The translations under genes were made by a program, and so were the position numbers. The notes beneath the pieces are model-generated. The model saw only the letters and a program-made list of their open reading frames with translations. It made no database searches and was not told the DNA's origin. Below, piece by piece: positions 24,301 to 35,091 of a stretch of 64,000 nucleotides of DNA (positions are counted from its first letter, which is position 1; each line of letters begins with the position of its first letter). The stretch comes from Mytilisepta virgata (Eukaryota; Mollusca; Bivalvia; Mytilida; Mytilidae), in the NCBI GenBank assembly GCA_028015205.1, contig CM051517.1, positions 58,279,455 through 58,343,454 on the forward strand, given 5' to 3'.

Positions 24301-27300
24301 TTTGGTGGGTTTGCCCTTGACTGATATCAGTCTTCAGTTTTGATTCTAGAAATTTCCAAAAATAATTAAGGATGTTCGCTGGTCATGTTTTTGAATTTTT
24401 GTCAGATGTTCAGAATCATCTGGTTTTATCCATTTGAATGCCATAAATTACTTTTCCCATTAACACCCGGTTTTCTTTTCATAAATCTTTTGCATGCAGA
24501 ATAATAAGCCATTTGAAAAAATCTAATAAAATCCTTGTTATTATTTAATGGTTTTTGAGAAATAAAACTTTTCAATGATATACCTATGTAAAATCAAGAG
24601 AGCATATTTTCTCCGCTAAATTTTCAATGGCTTATATTTCGAAAACAAGCACCCGGACCTATATTTTTTTTTCTCTTTTAGTTCCTTTATTAATCCACTA
24701 TCAATATTTACCAGTGTTATGAAAAGCTTGTTTTTTTTAAACTGAGCAGCAAACATTCTTAAAGAATAGATTTACATTTACCCTGAAGTATAAGAGGGTT
24801 ACAATATTTTTATTTGCTCATATTCAAGGGAGGTAACTCATTTGAAGTTTAATCTGGTTACCTAATATATATAAAATAGTAACTATTCATTGTATGCTCC
24901 AGTTCAAGGGAAGTAATTCATCATTATATGCTGATCTTTTTCAAAGTCATGAGTGTACCCCATTGATAATTGATCATTATTTTCTCATGTTTAAGTGAGG
25001 TAACTCACCTGGAGTATAATCTTCTGGTTGCTCCACTGGTAACTGATCATTATATGCTTCTGTTCTGGGTCTTCTAGATGAGATTTCTTATCTTCAACTG
25101 ATTTCATCAGATTGGCTTCATCTAAGAATTTTTTTTAATATTATTAATTTTTGTTTGTTTTTTTCAGTGTGGTTTTACATTCTTATTATCATTGTTGCAG
25201 CTTTGTTTTTTTTTTAATTCTTGTATTTTTTGTTGAAAATCCCATACCTCTGTCAGTCTGTGGAAACAAAATTAAATGAAAGTACGCTGGGAGAGTATTA
25301 ATGCAAAAATCATAATGGTCAGAATTAATTTTAATGATCTAAAATTATGAACTTTATTACAGTGAGAAAAAATGTACTTGTGATTTATATAAAAAAAAAC
25401 TTTTTCAAAACAACATTAATATCTTTTCTACCACAGTAATTTAAAATGAAAATAAAGTCTGAGAGATAAACAATTGTGTAAAGGGCAATAACTCACTATT
25501 AGGAATGTGAGAAAAAAATAAAAGAAATGTACACTCCATATATAATTGTCAAACTTCCTTGCAATCTAACTTGTGATTTATATAAAAAAAAAAGAATTTC
25601 AAAACAACATTAATATCTTTTATACCACTGTAATTTAAAATGAAAATAAAGTCAAGAGAGATCAACGATTGTGTAGCAGGCAATAACTCACTATTAGGAC
25701 TGTGAGAAAAAAATTAAAAAATGTACACTCCATATATAATTGTCAAACTTTCTTGCAATCTAACTTGTGATTTATATAAACAAAAACTTGTAATTTTTAA
25801 ACAACACTAATATCTTTTATACCACTGTAATTTAATATGAAAATAAAGTCAAGAGAGATCAACGATTGTGTAATGGGCAATAAATCACTATTAGGACTGT
25901 GAGAAAAAAATTAAAAAATGTACACTCCATATATAATTGTCAAACTTTCTTGCAATCTAACTTGTGATTTATATAAACAAAAACTTGTTATTTTTAAACA
26001 ACATTAATATCTTTTATACCACTGTAATTTAAAATGAAAATAAAGTCAAGAGAGATCAACGATTATGTAAAGGGCAATAACTCACTATTAGGACTGATGA
26101 TAAATAAAGCTCTTCCAGCTGAGTTGGCTATATCTTTATTTTTATGCTTCTGTAATGCCTCAAACTGGGACATCAATTCTTTATCTTCCTAAAAAATCAA
26201 TTGTATATAATACAATGTAATTGTTATGTCAACTGTAGGAAGGTGCTGTTCCGAGAAAATTTCATTTTTCCTTTTTTAAGAATTTTGTGTTGATTCTTTA
26301 AATATAGACTGAAAATGCAGAATCCAATAAAATAATGCCAAGTGTTATATCACTTTTCATTGGCTATCAGTTCTTGTTCAATTTTTAACATCATACTTAA
26401 TTATCACTCCTAAATTTCACAAGCAAATAAATGTTAAAATCTGTATAATGTAGATATTTTGACATATTGCAAAAAAAAGAAAAAAAAAATTAATGGAAAT
26501 CTAAAGAGAAACAGATTGCGTTTTCATCAACTCAGATTTTCCTTTGTTCTCACCTTGAAATGAAATGAATTGAGCTGACACGAAATTCAATTTTAACATA
26601 ATGTGAAACCTTAGAATTATTCTCTAAATAAAATAACATTTTGGTATTGATAGCAATTAACTTTAGCTCTCTTGTATAAAATTTATATTTTCAAAGAATC
26701 TAACGTAAACTTACTGAAAATTTCTGTTTGTTTTTTCCCACAAAAGCCAATTCCCATATTGCTCTAACGGCGGCCAACTGTTCATCTTCTGATTTTTTGT
26801 TCAACAGACATTTCTTCAACAGAGGAAAAGTGTCCTTCTTGTTCATAATTTTAATTTTGTTATCATCGTCTTTAGCAAGACCAGCAAGTCCTTCAATGAG
26901 TTCATGAACACTAAACCCAGAATAGCGCTTTTCTTTGTCTTTTACGGCCAGTTTGATCATGTCCAAGAGGAAGTCAATTAATGACGTATCCGCAGTTAAG
27001 ATCCTGCTCTGGTTTTCATTTATCATGTAAGACAGTGCCAAAAGGGTCGTCAATTTAACAACTGTAAATAAATGAAAATATTATAATAACCATGGCAACA
27101 GCATATAAAGTTTAACATACAGTCGGTGCCAAAAGGGTCGTCAATTTAACAACTGTAAATAAATGAAAATTAATTATAATAACCATGGCAACAGCATATA
27201 AAGTTTAACATACAGTCGGTCATACTTTCTCTGCTTGTTAAATTTACATAGATTTGTAAGATTTCAAACACTTTCATCATCCCAAGAAAAGATATATCCA

Positions 27301-30300
27301 TATATCTGCTGACATACTCTGACTTTAAAAGTGCTCACTGAAAAATGAGGCACCAGAAAAAAAATAGTTATTAATTAATCTCTACTAATTAATAGTACAT
27401 TTTAACTGAATTCATTTTCAGAGATTGAAAATATAATTATCCTGATGCTGGGGCTAGTGGGGTTTTTTTGGTCAGTGGACTATCATATTTTATGACAGTT
27501 AAAGATAGAATACAGAGGGCCATGGAATTTTTGTTTTGTGCAGATATCTACAAGAAAGGAAAATGTACATGAAATAAAGTCTACTCTTACAGATTTTTTA
27601 AAATTTTGATAGTTGGACAACAAAAAATTCACATCACTGAATCATTTACATGTCTACAGGTTGGACTTTAAGCAATTTATACCAAAGTATGTTCTGTGGA
27701 TAGTCAAGATCTGTACCCTACAGATTCTTGACTAAACCTTTGAGCATTGAATCATTCTAGAAAATTTTCAATACTGAAAAGACCTCAGCTAGTGAGTGTG
27801 CCAAGAAAATTTCAACCCCTTATGTGAAATAACCTACATTGTTCTTCTGACTTCAGGAAGGGAATCAATATGTCTACCATGTTTACAAATGCAGCATTTT
27901 CAGCTCCATCTCTCTGTTTATGATGGACTTCTACATTAAACAAAGATTTTTTTACCCCTGCTCGTCCACAATTTGTTATTATTGCTACTGCAGAATTAAA
28001 GGAGAATTCTTCTGATGTCTATAAAAATGAAAATAAAATACTTGACATTTCATGCATGAAGCAACATGAACAAAAACATACACACAGTAGCAAATGGTGA
28101 AAAAATTTACTGTGCAAAGTCTGCTTATGTTGTCTTAAGGTGATGAACCTCTAAAAAAATTCACATGAAAATTATTTTTTAACAAGCAGTCACCTTGATG
28201 GTAATCATACTGTATTAGTTTTTATAGTGTGTTTTATACAACAGATTGTCGGGATAGATAAGGGGGAGTTTTGGGTACCCATAAAACTGAATTAAACCCA
28301 CCATTATTCAGTGTCTGTACCAAGTCAGACTATCTTGATTCTCTGTTGTGTTCATGTTTGTGTTTTGGACTGTTTTATGTTCTTTGTTGTCCAGCTTTCT
28401 GTCAGTTGTGTTGCTTTGATTAATTGGTATGTCATTGTTGACCTTTCCTGTTATCCATTTTGTTGTTTGTTTGTACCATAAGCTAATATCGGAATTTTAA
28501 AATGAGTGAATTAGAATCTCACAATTTCAGAAAATTTTCAAAGAAATTTTTAAATAAAACATCTTGTTCATATCATTAGCGTAAATAGGACTTACTAAAT
28601 TCTGCAGGCCTTCTTTGAAGGTGATTTGTAAATCTTTGACCAGTGACTCAAAAAGGTTAGTTTCCTCTGGAATAGCCATTCCAAAATCTTTACTCGAATC
28701 AGAGAAATTCCAAAGAACTGTTCTTATGTCTTTTATAGCTTGATAGTAAGGTTCATTCTCATCTTCATCATCAAGAGTTGGAGAAATACCATCAAGCAAG
28801 TTGTTATCTTCTAATATCTTTTCATAAAGATCAACTAATGGTTTCAAAAAACTAAAAGAAAAAAAAATTTTCTGAAGCAAATAAAAATAAATTTTACATC
28901 TCTTTACAACGTATGTGTAATGTATATATATATATACATAAAAGTTCAATAAAATCTGTATGCTGGTAACACATACAGAAAACAAAGGAAAAAAGAGAAT
29001 AAATTGGTCGATTTCACATTTACTGTACTAGCGCTTTCACCTATGGTGCAGATCTCAGGTATAATATTTACTGACTGTATACAATGTTAACAATAGAATG
29101 ACGTTAACAAAGAAATAGTGTTAACAATGAAATAGCGTTAACAATAGATTTTTAAATGGAGACTATTTGCATTTCTTATCAGAAAAGTCATATACACAAA
29201 ATATAAAATAAATGGATGTTATAAAAATTATTCAAATTCAATTGTCATTTAAAATTGGTTGAAGAATGTTTATAAACAATTCCTCTTTTCTTTTTCGGGG
29301 GAAAATCACTTTCATGATTAACTTTATATAATGGGAAAATTTGAAAACGTCCTCCAGAACAAGTGTGAAAATGTTGATTTGCCAGTAAATTATGTTGTTC
29401 CTCATGGTTGGTCTGTTGTCTGTGTAATGTCATCTGTGTTCTCAATTCGGTCTTTGTCTCTCCGATGTTAAATTCCTCACAATTTGTACAGATAAGAACG
29501 TAAACAACGTTTTTTTTTTTATTTACATGACAAATTATGACAGATGATAAAATGTTTTTGAAAATGACTGAAGCTCCTTCAATTAAATTTGAACAATTTT
29601 TATAACTTCCTTTTATTTTATATTTTGCGTATATGACTTTTCTGATAAGAAATGCAAATAGTCTCCATTTTAACTATTAACATCAATCTGTTGTTAATGC
29701 TATTTCATTGTTAACGTTGTATACAGTCAGTAAACATTGTACCTGAAGATCTGCAACAGCAGTGAAAGTGCTAGTACAGTAACTGTTGTGAAATCAAACG
29801 ATTTATTCTCTTTTTTCCTTTGTTTTCTTTATGTGTTACCAGCATACAGATTTTATTGAACGTTTATGTATATACATATATATATATCCAAAATCTTTTA
29901 AAGGAATCAAGTCAAATTCATTTAACATTTACTAGCGCTTTCACTGTTTACATACAGATCTTCAGGTACAATGAATTCGACTTGATTCCTTTAGTAGATT
30001 CTGGATATATTTTACCAGCATATGGATTTTGACAAACTTTCCTTTATATATTTATTTTATAAAAATGTAGAGGCATTTGCAGACTATTTTATTTTGAATA
30101 TATATACATCTGTACACCACTGCAATTGACTTTATTTATATATATATATATATATGTGTATATCATACCCAACTTTTGACAGATGATCCCCCATCATTAA
30201 ACGCTGTTCATCATTGCCATTATTGAATGGAGTGATCAATTTTTCATTAAGCAGTTTATGCAAATCTTCATATTCATCAAAATCGCTTTCACTACATAAT

Positions 30301-30563
30301 TCTACAATATTCTGCCTCACGTCAAAACAACCAGCTAGAACTGCTCTCATCTGGGGATTTCTTTTCAATCGTTCATCCTCCTCCTGCTGTTTGAGAACAG
30401 AAATGGTTCTTTTTATGGGCTTATGTGTTGACATTATTTTATCGTCCGATGATTTGTTGGAATCTTCCAAATCTGGTATTTTTTCCACTTCTTGTGAATT
30501 GTCACTTATAATTGGTTGTTTCTCTATGTTATTTTGTGGTTCTGAACTACATGCTGAACCCAT
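18399..30563 (-). CDS. ARM-TIR-SAM protein, probably myristoylated
   Basis: Eleven coding exons: 30169-30563, 28596-28851, 27838-28018, 26715-27061, 26086-26188, 25009-25121, 23896-24055, 23236-23420, 22133-22272, 19198-19261, 18399-18533. All have GT/AG borders and matching phases; they total 2079 nt and 692 aa. MGSACSS at the N-terminus fits N-myristoylation (Gly2, Ser6) with Cys5 for palmitoylation. Residues about 130-420 are helical and armadillo-like (for example AAVRAIWELAFVGKNKQKF). A TIR domain covers about 449-580: KHIMISYQWSNQ, a BB-loop-like PVWIDVDFMEGS, and NCRTEAEYAF, where Glu519 sits at the TIR-NADase glutamate position. A SAM domain follows at about 611-680 (WRKEDIQKWLE, LTGEQLGFLYKLYRR). 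SARM1 has ARM-SAM-SAM-TIR, so here the TIR and SAM are swapped and there is one SAM. Innate or cell-death signalling and NAD cleavage are inferences. The start is chosen for the acyl signal; a 5' non-coding exon junction lies 22 nt upstream. Confidence 0.85.
20150..21190. repeat. Diverged tandem array, about 140-bp unit, in intron 9
   Basis: Units marked by ACCAAAGTCACTCAAGCATA followed by AAATGT occur near 20153, 20279, 20428, 20567 and, more diverged, 20716 and 21020, with interspersed ATATTATTGATATRTCACCAT-like stretches. The array sits in the ninth intron of the ARM-TIR-SAM gene. It may be the core of a family of tandem-core transposons. Confidence 0.55.
21413..21698. mobile_element. MITE with GGTGGTACC termini
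   Basis: The left end TTAAGGTGGTACCCAACACT and the right end AGTGTTAGGTACCACC form inverted repeats about 18 bp long around 250 bp of non-coding DNA. A TTAA borders the left end and a degenerate TAA the right. It is in intron 9 of the ARM-TIR-SAM gene, directly next to a SINE. Confidence 0.65.
21714..22068 (-). mobile_element. tRNA-derived SINE, complete, with 13-bp target duplication
   Basis: On the minus strand it starts with a tRNA-like head: an A-box region TGGTCTCGTGGTAGCG (22041-22056) and a B box GGTTCGATCCC (22003-22013). A body of about 280 bp follows, with a tail containing CCACTGGACGTTAAACAATT. A perfect duplication AAAATATATAAAT flanks it (21701-21713 and 22069-22081). The intact duplication suggests recent insertion. 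It lies in intron 9, about 65 bp from exon 9. Confidence 0.9.
22786..23046 (-). mobile_element. Second tRNA-derived SINE family, complete, with 12-bp target duplication
   Basis: On the minus strand, the head GGTGGCCGAGTGGTCTAGGT and the B box GAGTTCGAATCTCACC resemble a long-variable-arm tRNA (Ser or Leu type). The body contains GGATTGCCAATTTTCCTACC, and the end is AACCCCAACTAAACAAA. The duplication CATTCAAATATG flanks it at 22774-22785 and 23047-23058. Related pieces lie at 5489-5521 and 6716-6961. It is in intron 8 of the ARM-TIR-SAM gene. Confidence 0.9.
25376..26095. repeat. 195-bp tandem repeat overlapping the end of exon 5
   Basis: About 3.7 copies of a unit of 194-196 bp, marked by CTCACTATTAGGACTGTGAG at about 25490, 25686, 25880 (changed to ATCACTATT) and 26081. 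The last copy contains the 3' end of exon 5 and its donor site (minus strand CCTAATA|GTGAGTTATT). Earlier copies therefore carry duplicate donors: two look intact and one is mutated. Confidence 0.8.
27035..27218. repeat. Tandem duplication of the exon 4 acceptor (about 92 bp)
   Basis: The block from GTGCCAAAAGGGTCGTCAAT to the sequence ending CATACAGTCG occurs twice, at 27035-27125 and 27126-27218, nearly identical apart from a 2-nt insertion. It contains the acceptor and the first 27 nt of exon 4. Only the inner copy leads into the complete exon; the outer copy is a decoy. Confidence 0.85.
28905..29890. repeat. Long inverted repeat around a Penelope-like fragment
   Basis: The left arm (about 28905-29245) and right arm (about 29578-29890) are reverse complements with high identity: for example GCTGGTAACACATACAGAAA on the left matches the complement of the right near 29840, and CATTTCTTATCAGAAAAGTC matches across both. 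The spacer codes for a GIY-YIG endonuclease fragment on the minus strand. Such arms recall the inverted terminal repeats of Penelope-like elements. It is in intron 1 of the ARM-TIR-SAM gene, so its transcript would fold into a hairpin with arms of about 310 bp. Confidence 0.8.
29245..29511 (-). pseudogene. GIY-YIG endonuclease fragment of a Penelope-like retroelement
   Basis: The minus-strand frame reads NVVYVLICTNCEEFNIGETK, then ELRTQMTLHRQQTNHEEQ and HFHTCSGGRFQIFPLYKVN, to a stop. The pattern Y-x-L-I-C-x-x-C then FNIGET, L-R and H-R matches the GIY-YIG domain at the C-terminus of Penelope-like elements, here with FNIGET in place of YIGET. The reverse transcriptase part is absent, so this is a 5'-truncated remnant lying between the two inverted arms. 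Confidence 0.7.
29884..30012. repeat. Small hairpin repeat next to the long inverted repeat
   Basis: AAAGGAATCAAGTC near 29900 pairs with GACTTGATTCCTTT near 29985. The loop contains TTACTAGCGCTTTCACTGTT and GATCTTCAGGTACAAT, a partial third copy of the terminal repeat sequence found at 29028 and 29745. (TA)n tracts flank it, including 30136-30158. Confidence 0.6.
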
Positions 30564-30585
30564 GAGATATGTTCACCATAAAGAC
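30564..30585 (-). other. 5' untranslated end of the first coding exon of the ARM-TIR-SAM gene
   Basis: A strong acceptor (ACTTTTTCAG|GTCTTTATGG on the minus strand) lies 22 nt before the chosen ATG, so a non-coding first exon probably lies upstream. The leader also has an earlier out-of-frame ATG (ATGGTGAAC), which could lower translation from the main start. Confidence 0.55.
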
Positions 30586-31489
30586 CTGAAAAAGTAACTG
30601 TTTTTTGTCACACAACTTCTCTTTTATCAAAGGTTATATACAATGTTTGAAAATTCTATAATCAGATCTGAAAAAGGCAGACCTTGCAGTGAAACCATCG
30701 GCAAAAGAACACTGAAACTGTGATAAAACAGTGGAAAAAGTCTGTAAAATTGAAATCCAGGGATTCTTAGTACATGCCATTACTGATTTAGAATTTTTTT
30801 TTTTTTAAAAGAATTTGGATTCAAATAAGAATGAATAACAATAAAAATAAAATAAGAATACTTTATGATTGTCAATTTGATGCCCATGACTGAGCAGAAT
30901 ACAGAATTTAAACAAATAAATGAACAAACAGTAATAATAAATGTGTACATGATGTTTTGTTTTATATTAGTGTTGAGTTAAACAAGCACAGTGACCATTT
31001 GGAAACGGCATCAAACTGAAATTTAGGATTGGATTCCACAAACGAGAATCATTTAATTGCAAACTTTTTTAACTGAAAAAATTTGGACACTTGACTTTTG
31101 ATATGATATTGTGTTATTTTGTATTTATTTCTTTCATAGAGGTGTCAAAAATTATGGAAGCCCATGGGTACGGAAGCAATCTGCCATCAAAATAGTTTCA
31201 AGAACATGGTCACTACCATGCAAAATCTCCTGCAGTCATGGTGCATGTATTTTAACTATAAACCTTTAACCATTAACCAAAATAAAATAATTTAGAGAAA
31301 CCACATGAAATCAAATTTCGCTAAATAAAAAATTTGCAGACAAAAGTGTCACATTTATTCTTGCCAATCTGGTGGTTTCACAAAATACAAAGTAAAAAAA
31401 CCTAAGTTACTGAGTTGCACTTGTTTCATATTAGAATGAAGAATCTCTTTTAAAAATATGAAAAATGAAGGTCGCAGGTGTTGCAAAAT
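30586..31489. other. Probable 5' intron or intergenic DNA
   Basis: AT-rich, with no coding exon recognised. It probably belongs to the first, non-coding intron of the ARM-TIR-SAM gene. Confidence 0.35.
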
Positions 31490-32004
31490 AATCTACTGTC
31501 TGGACACCTCATTTGGTGAAATGGAATTTTTGGCATTTTGAAAGTCCAAACGTTAGAATCATTAAATAATCTGTTTTTGGTTAATTAGCCTTATTGAGTC
31601 GTCCAAGAAAACATACAAATTGTAAATTTGATTATAAAGGTTATATTTGTATACTTCACAAATGATTTTGAATAGGGAATTTTCAATTGTAAAATTAATG
31701 CACCTGAAAAAATAAAAAATCGAATTTATCAATTCTTAAATTTGTAAAACTTATTTTAAAAATTTTTAATGCATTTATGCATTTAGTGCATATTTCCACA
31801 GGAATCGGAAGTTCTATCAATAAAATTCTGTAAATAATAAAGTCGACTATCAATAGATCTTCTCGTAGAGAAGCAAAACTGTACTTAATCTTATAAAATC
31901 TCAAAGGAAGAGTTATCTCCCCTTAAGATTGAAATTTCCATATGCAACTTTTTTTTGTTTTTGAAAAATCCATCCCACGGATTGAGGTGTCCAGACTGTA
32001 GATA
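31490..32004. mobile_element. MITE with CTGGACACCTCA termini
   Basis: ATCTACTGTCTGGACACCTC followed by A at the left and TTGAGGTGTCCAGACTGTAG followed by AT at the right are inverted copies of about 23 bp with two or so mismatches, enclosing about 470 bp without coding capacity. Confidence 0.65.
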
Positions 32005-32194
32005 TTCAGTCCCTAGGGCTAGGGCAAGGACAAGGTGCCTGTGATCCCTACTGCTTTGTTAATGCACGCCCGTGTGGTTTATGAGGGCAATCGACAGTGA
32101 ATTAACTTGATATGCAGCCCTCAACACAAAGGATGTATGTAAAAATACATGATTTTTTTTTCATCAAAACACTGCCGGCTGCACTTCCTTGTTG

Positions 32195-32250
32195 TTTCCA
32201 ATGACGCTTTGACATTTGTTCTCAATTTACACCGGAAGTCTATATACTAA
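32195..32250 (-). promoter_or_regulatory. Candidate promoter of the ARM-TIR-SAM gene
   Basis: A short GC-richer stretch about 1.6 kb before the coding start contains an ETS consensus ACCGGAAGT (plus strand, about 32231), a second GGAAG on the minus strand near 32183 and a CCAAT box in the plus strand near 32199. These elements suit a TATA-less promoter, but no transcript start can be shown. Confidence 0.3.
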
Positions 32251-33173
32251 TGTAAAGATTCAACTTCGGATTTGTCCGGATTGTCACATGGAATCGAAAA
32301 TTTTGGTTTAAACAATATTTATTGAACTAATCAATTGCAATTGCAACTATAATACAATAAATACTGTAGGATTCAGAAAGTAGCAAAACTGCTGTCTCCT
32401 ATTCATTAAAAAAAGAGCATAAAAAATTTACATACTCTGTAACAATTGTAAATGGGAAAAAATAAAGAGTATTTACAATAGAGAAAAATACAGAGAACGA
32501 ACATGTACATAAATAAACAGGTAGTAACTGGAAAGGGTAAATAGGATTAGTATATATTTTCAGAAATTTATCGAAAATTTTAAATATATAATTAAACTTT
32601 AATTATTATCAAGGATTTAAGGAGTAGATCTACTATTAAAATCCTTCATATTATCTTCTTAGGTTGATTTATTTTTTTTTTTAAATTAAGGACGAACTTT
32701 ACTGTACATTTCTAAAAATAAATAAGTTATTTCAAACCGTAATATCTCAAAAATCTATATACAGAGCTGTCAACATTTTCGTTGTAGTAAATAGATACCG
32801 GACCATCAGCTTCGGGGTTTTCGCATGTACAGAAATCATTCAACTACATATCCTTAGTGTAAAAACTTTTAGAGTAAATGAATAAATCTGATGATCCCTT
32901 CTCAAAATTATACCAATAAATAAAAATCAGTCAGAAAAGTTAGGGACAAGATTTTGAGAAATTACAGCTTTATAAAAGTATAATTTTGAAGCGATATCGA
33001 TATGTACTCTATAAAGTTACACATCTTTTTGCCAAAACTTGACACGCCATATTTCGGAAAAGTATTAATTAAATTTGAGTACATTATTTTTTTATATTCA
33101 GACGAATGCAAAAATTCATAAAAAAAAATAATTTCGCATACTTCTTCTATCTAATAACAACTTTTTAAAATTA

Positions 33174-33175
33174 AT

Positions 33176-33226
<51 letters not shown>

Positions 33227-33229
33227 TTG
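33174..33229. repeat. (TTTA)n microsatellite
   Basis: About 13 uninterrupted TTTA units. Confidence 0.95.
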
Positions 33230-33564
33230 AACAGGATACGCAAAATTTATATTCATATATTCTTACAAGATTTCTTCATATAAAAAAATCTTTAGTCTTT
33301 ACAAAAAATCATTCTTATCTTTATTATTAAATTTCATATTTTAATTTTGGGAAACTTTTCAAAGTATCAAATTTTGATACAGAAGAAAATAACCTCTTCC
33401 ACATAAGGGAATAACCATTTATTTATTTTTTTGGGGGGAGGAGGGGGTGGTAGGATGAAATTTAAAAGAAATAGGCAGGACGAGGATTTTTGCAATCAAA
33501 ATAAAAAGCCAGGATCTATTTGGTGTGAAAATATTCAGGACCAGTGTCCGTCAGTATTATTAAT

Positions 33565-33574
<10 letters not shown>

Positions 33575-33595
<21 letters not shown>

Positions 33596-33596
33596 G
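33575..33596. repeat. Run of 22 G
   Basis: Uninterrupted G tract preceded by eleven T. It lies in a G-rich repeat-like stretch (33430-33690) and is prone to polymerase slippage and assembly error. Confidence 0.95.
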
Positions 33597-34689
33597 TTTA
33601 AATGAAAATAAAAATTTAGGCCGCGTTAGTGGCCGAATAAATTCCAGGACCAAAATTTCGGCGAAAAGAATAGGCAGGATCATATATTTCATCCTAGCTC
33701 CCCCATAACAATCAAATAGTTGCTCCCTAGGTCAGTCATACTTATGGAAAAATTAGGGATGGAGCTATAATAATTTATCATTTCTTTTTCAATTAATATT
33801 AGTATTAATTTGACTGTGTTTTTACTTCTCATCCTGAAAATATTTTGTCCAGGACTTTTATTAAATCAAACAATTTAAAATACCTTCTATCTTATTTGTC
33901 ATATTAGTGTTTATCTTTCTTTTTTATCATTATTTTATTTGCTTGTATTTTACTTTTAAATGGTTTCACCCGTGTCAGTCACCCAAGTCCGAATGCTTCG
34001 AAATCAATTTTAATGTCTAGTTCGGCCATGAAAACGCACATTTTAGATTCCACCTTCGATTTTAAATAAAGTTGAATTGCATTTAGTCTTGACATATATT
34101 TTGTTGTTTGATTTTATATCTCTTTTGAAATTTTGCTGACTAACTCAACCACCCCCACCCCCTCCTCATTCCAAATGACATTTTACAGAAATTATCTTAT
34201 TATTTTTTTTTCTATTCGCATACGATGAATTACCTAATTACGCCGATTATTTCTTTTTCTATTCAAAGATATATGTAATTTTCATTTAAAATAAATTTTT
34301 GATTTATTAATCCAATTGAACTTTCAAAAATAAATGTTTTAAATCAAATACGTTTATTGATAAAAAAACCATATATGTTGGCGAGCATCAAGTACAATAT
34401 AATATGATATGATACAATACAATACAATACAATAATAATACAATGATACATTACATAAACTGTGTAAAAAAGAGAAAAGAATTTTCTGGCTATTTGAACA
34501 ATTTCCATTTTTTAGATAAAAAATGGGTCAAAGACACAAATGGCCGGATTGCTTTACTGGGTGTTTACTGTAGTGGTGACAAAGGTGATTACAAGATCAT
34601 ATTGCACATTGGCAGTCATGAATATTTATATATATCAATCAGAAGTGACATGACAAATTGTATCCTCGTTTAAAAATGGGAATAAATCC

Positions 34690-35040
34690 TCAGTGCTTGA
34701 ATAATGAAAGTCTTCAAGAATTGCAAAAAATTTCTCAAAATATATCCATAAAGTCAAGTGCAAATCTTCAATATATATAGAAACATTCTTTCAACTTTCA
34801 AGGATGTAGGTGACAAACTGTAGGAGGAGTTGATTTCACAAAATAGGTACCCTCTATTGAAGATGTCAATATAAAAAAAAACGACTAAGTTCCAAAGTTT
34901 GGAAAAATGGGAAATAATTCCTGAAATAATTCCATAAAGTGAGGTGCACATCTTCAATATATATTAAAACATTCTGCGAAGTTTCAAGGATGCGGGTGAA
35001 AAACTGTAGGAGGAGTTGATTTCGCAAAATAGGTACCCAT
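34690..35040. repeat. Tandem duplication, about 175-bp unit
   Basis: Two copies are marked by CTTCAATATATAT (34768 and 34952), TTTCAAGGATG and CTGTAGGAGGAGTTGATTTC, each ending CAAAATAGGTACCC. Minus-strand frames here are repeat artefacts. An (ATACA)n tract lies just upstream at about 34392-34440. Confidence 0.8.
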
Positions 35041-35043
35041 TTC

Positions 35044-35091
35044 CCCGCCCGCCCGCCCGCCCGCCCGCCCGCACGCACGCCGCCCGCCCGA
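35044..35091. repeat. (CCCG)n microsatellite with GCAC interruption
   Basis: About eight CCCG units, then CACGCACG, then two more. It is one of the few strongly GC-rich spots in the window and directly follows the 34690-35040 duplication. Confidence 0.95.
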
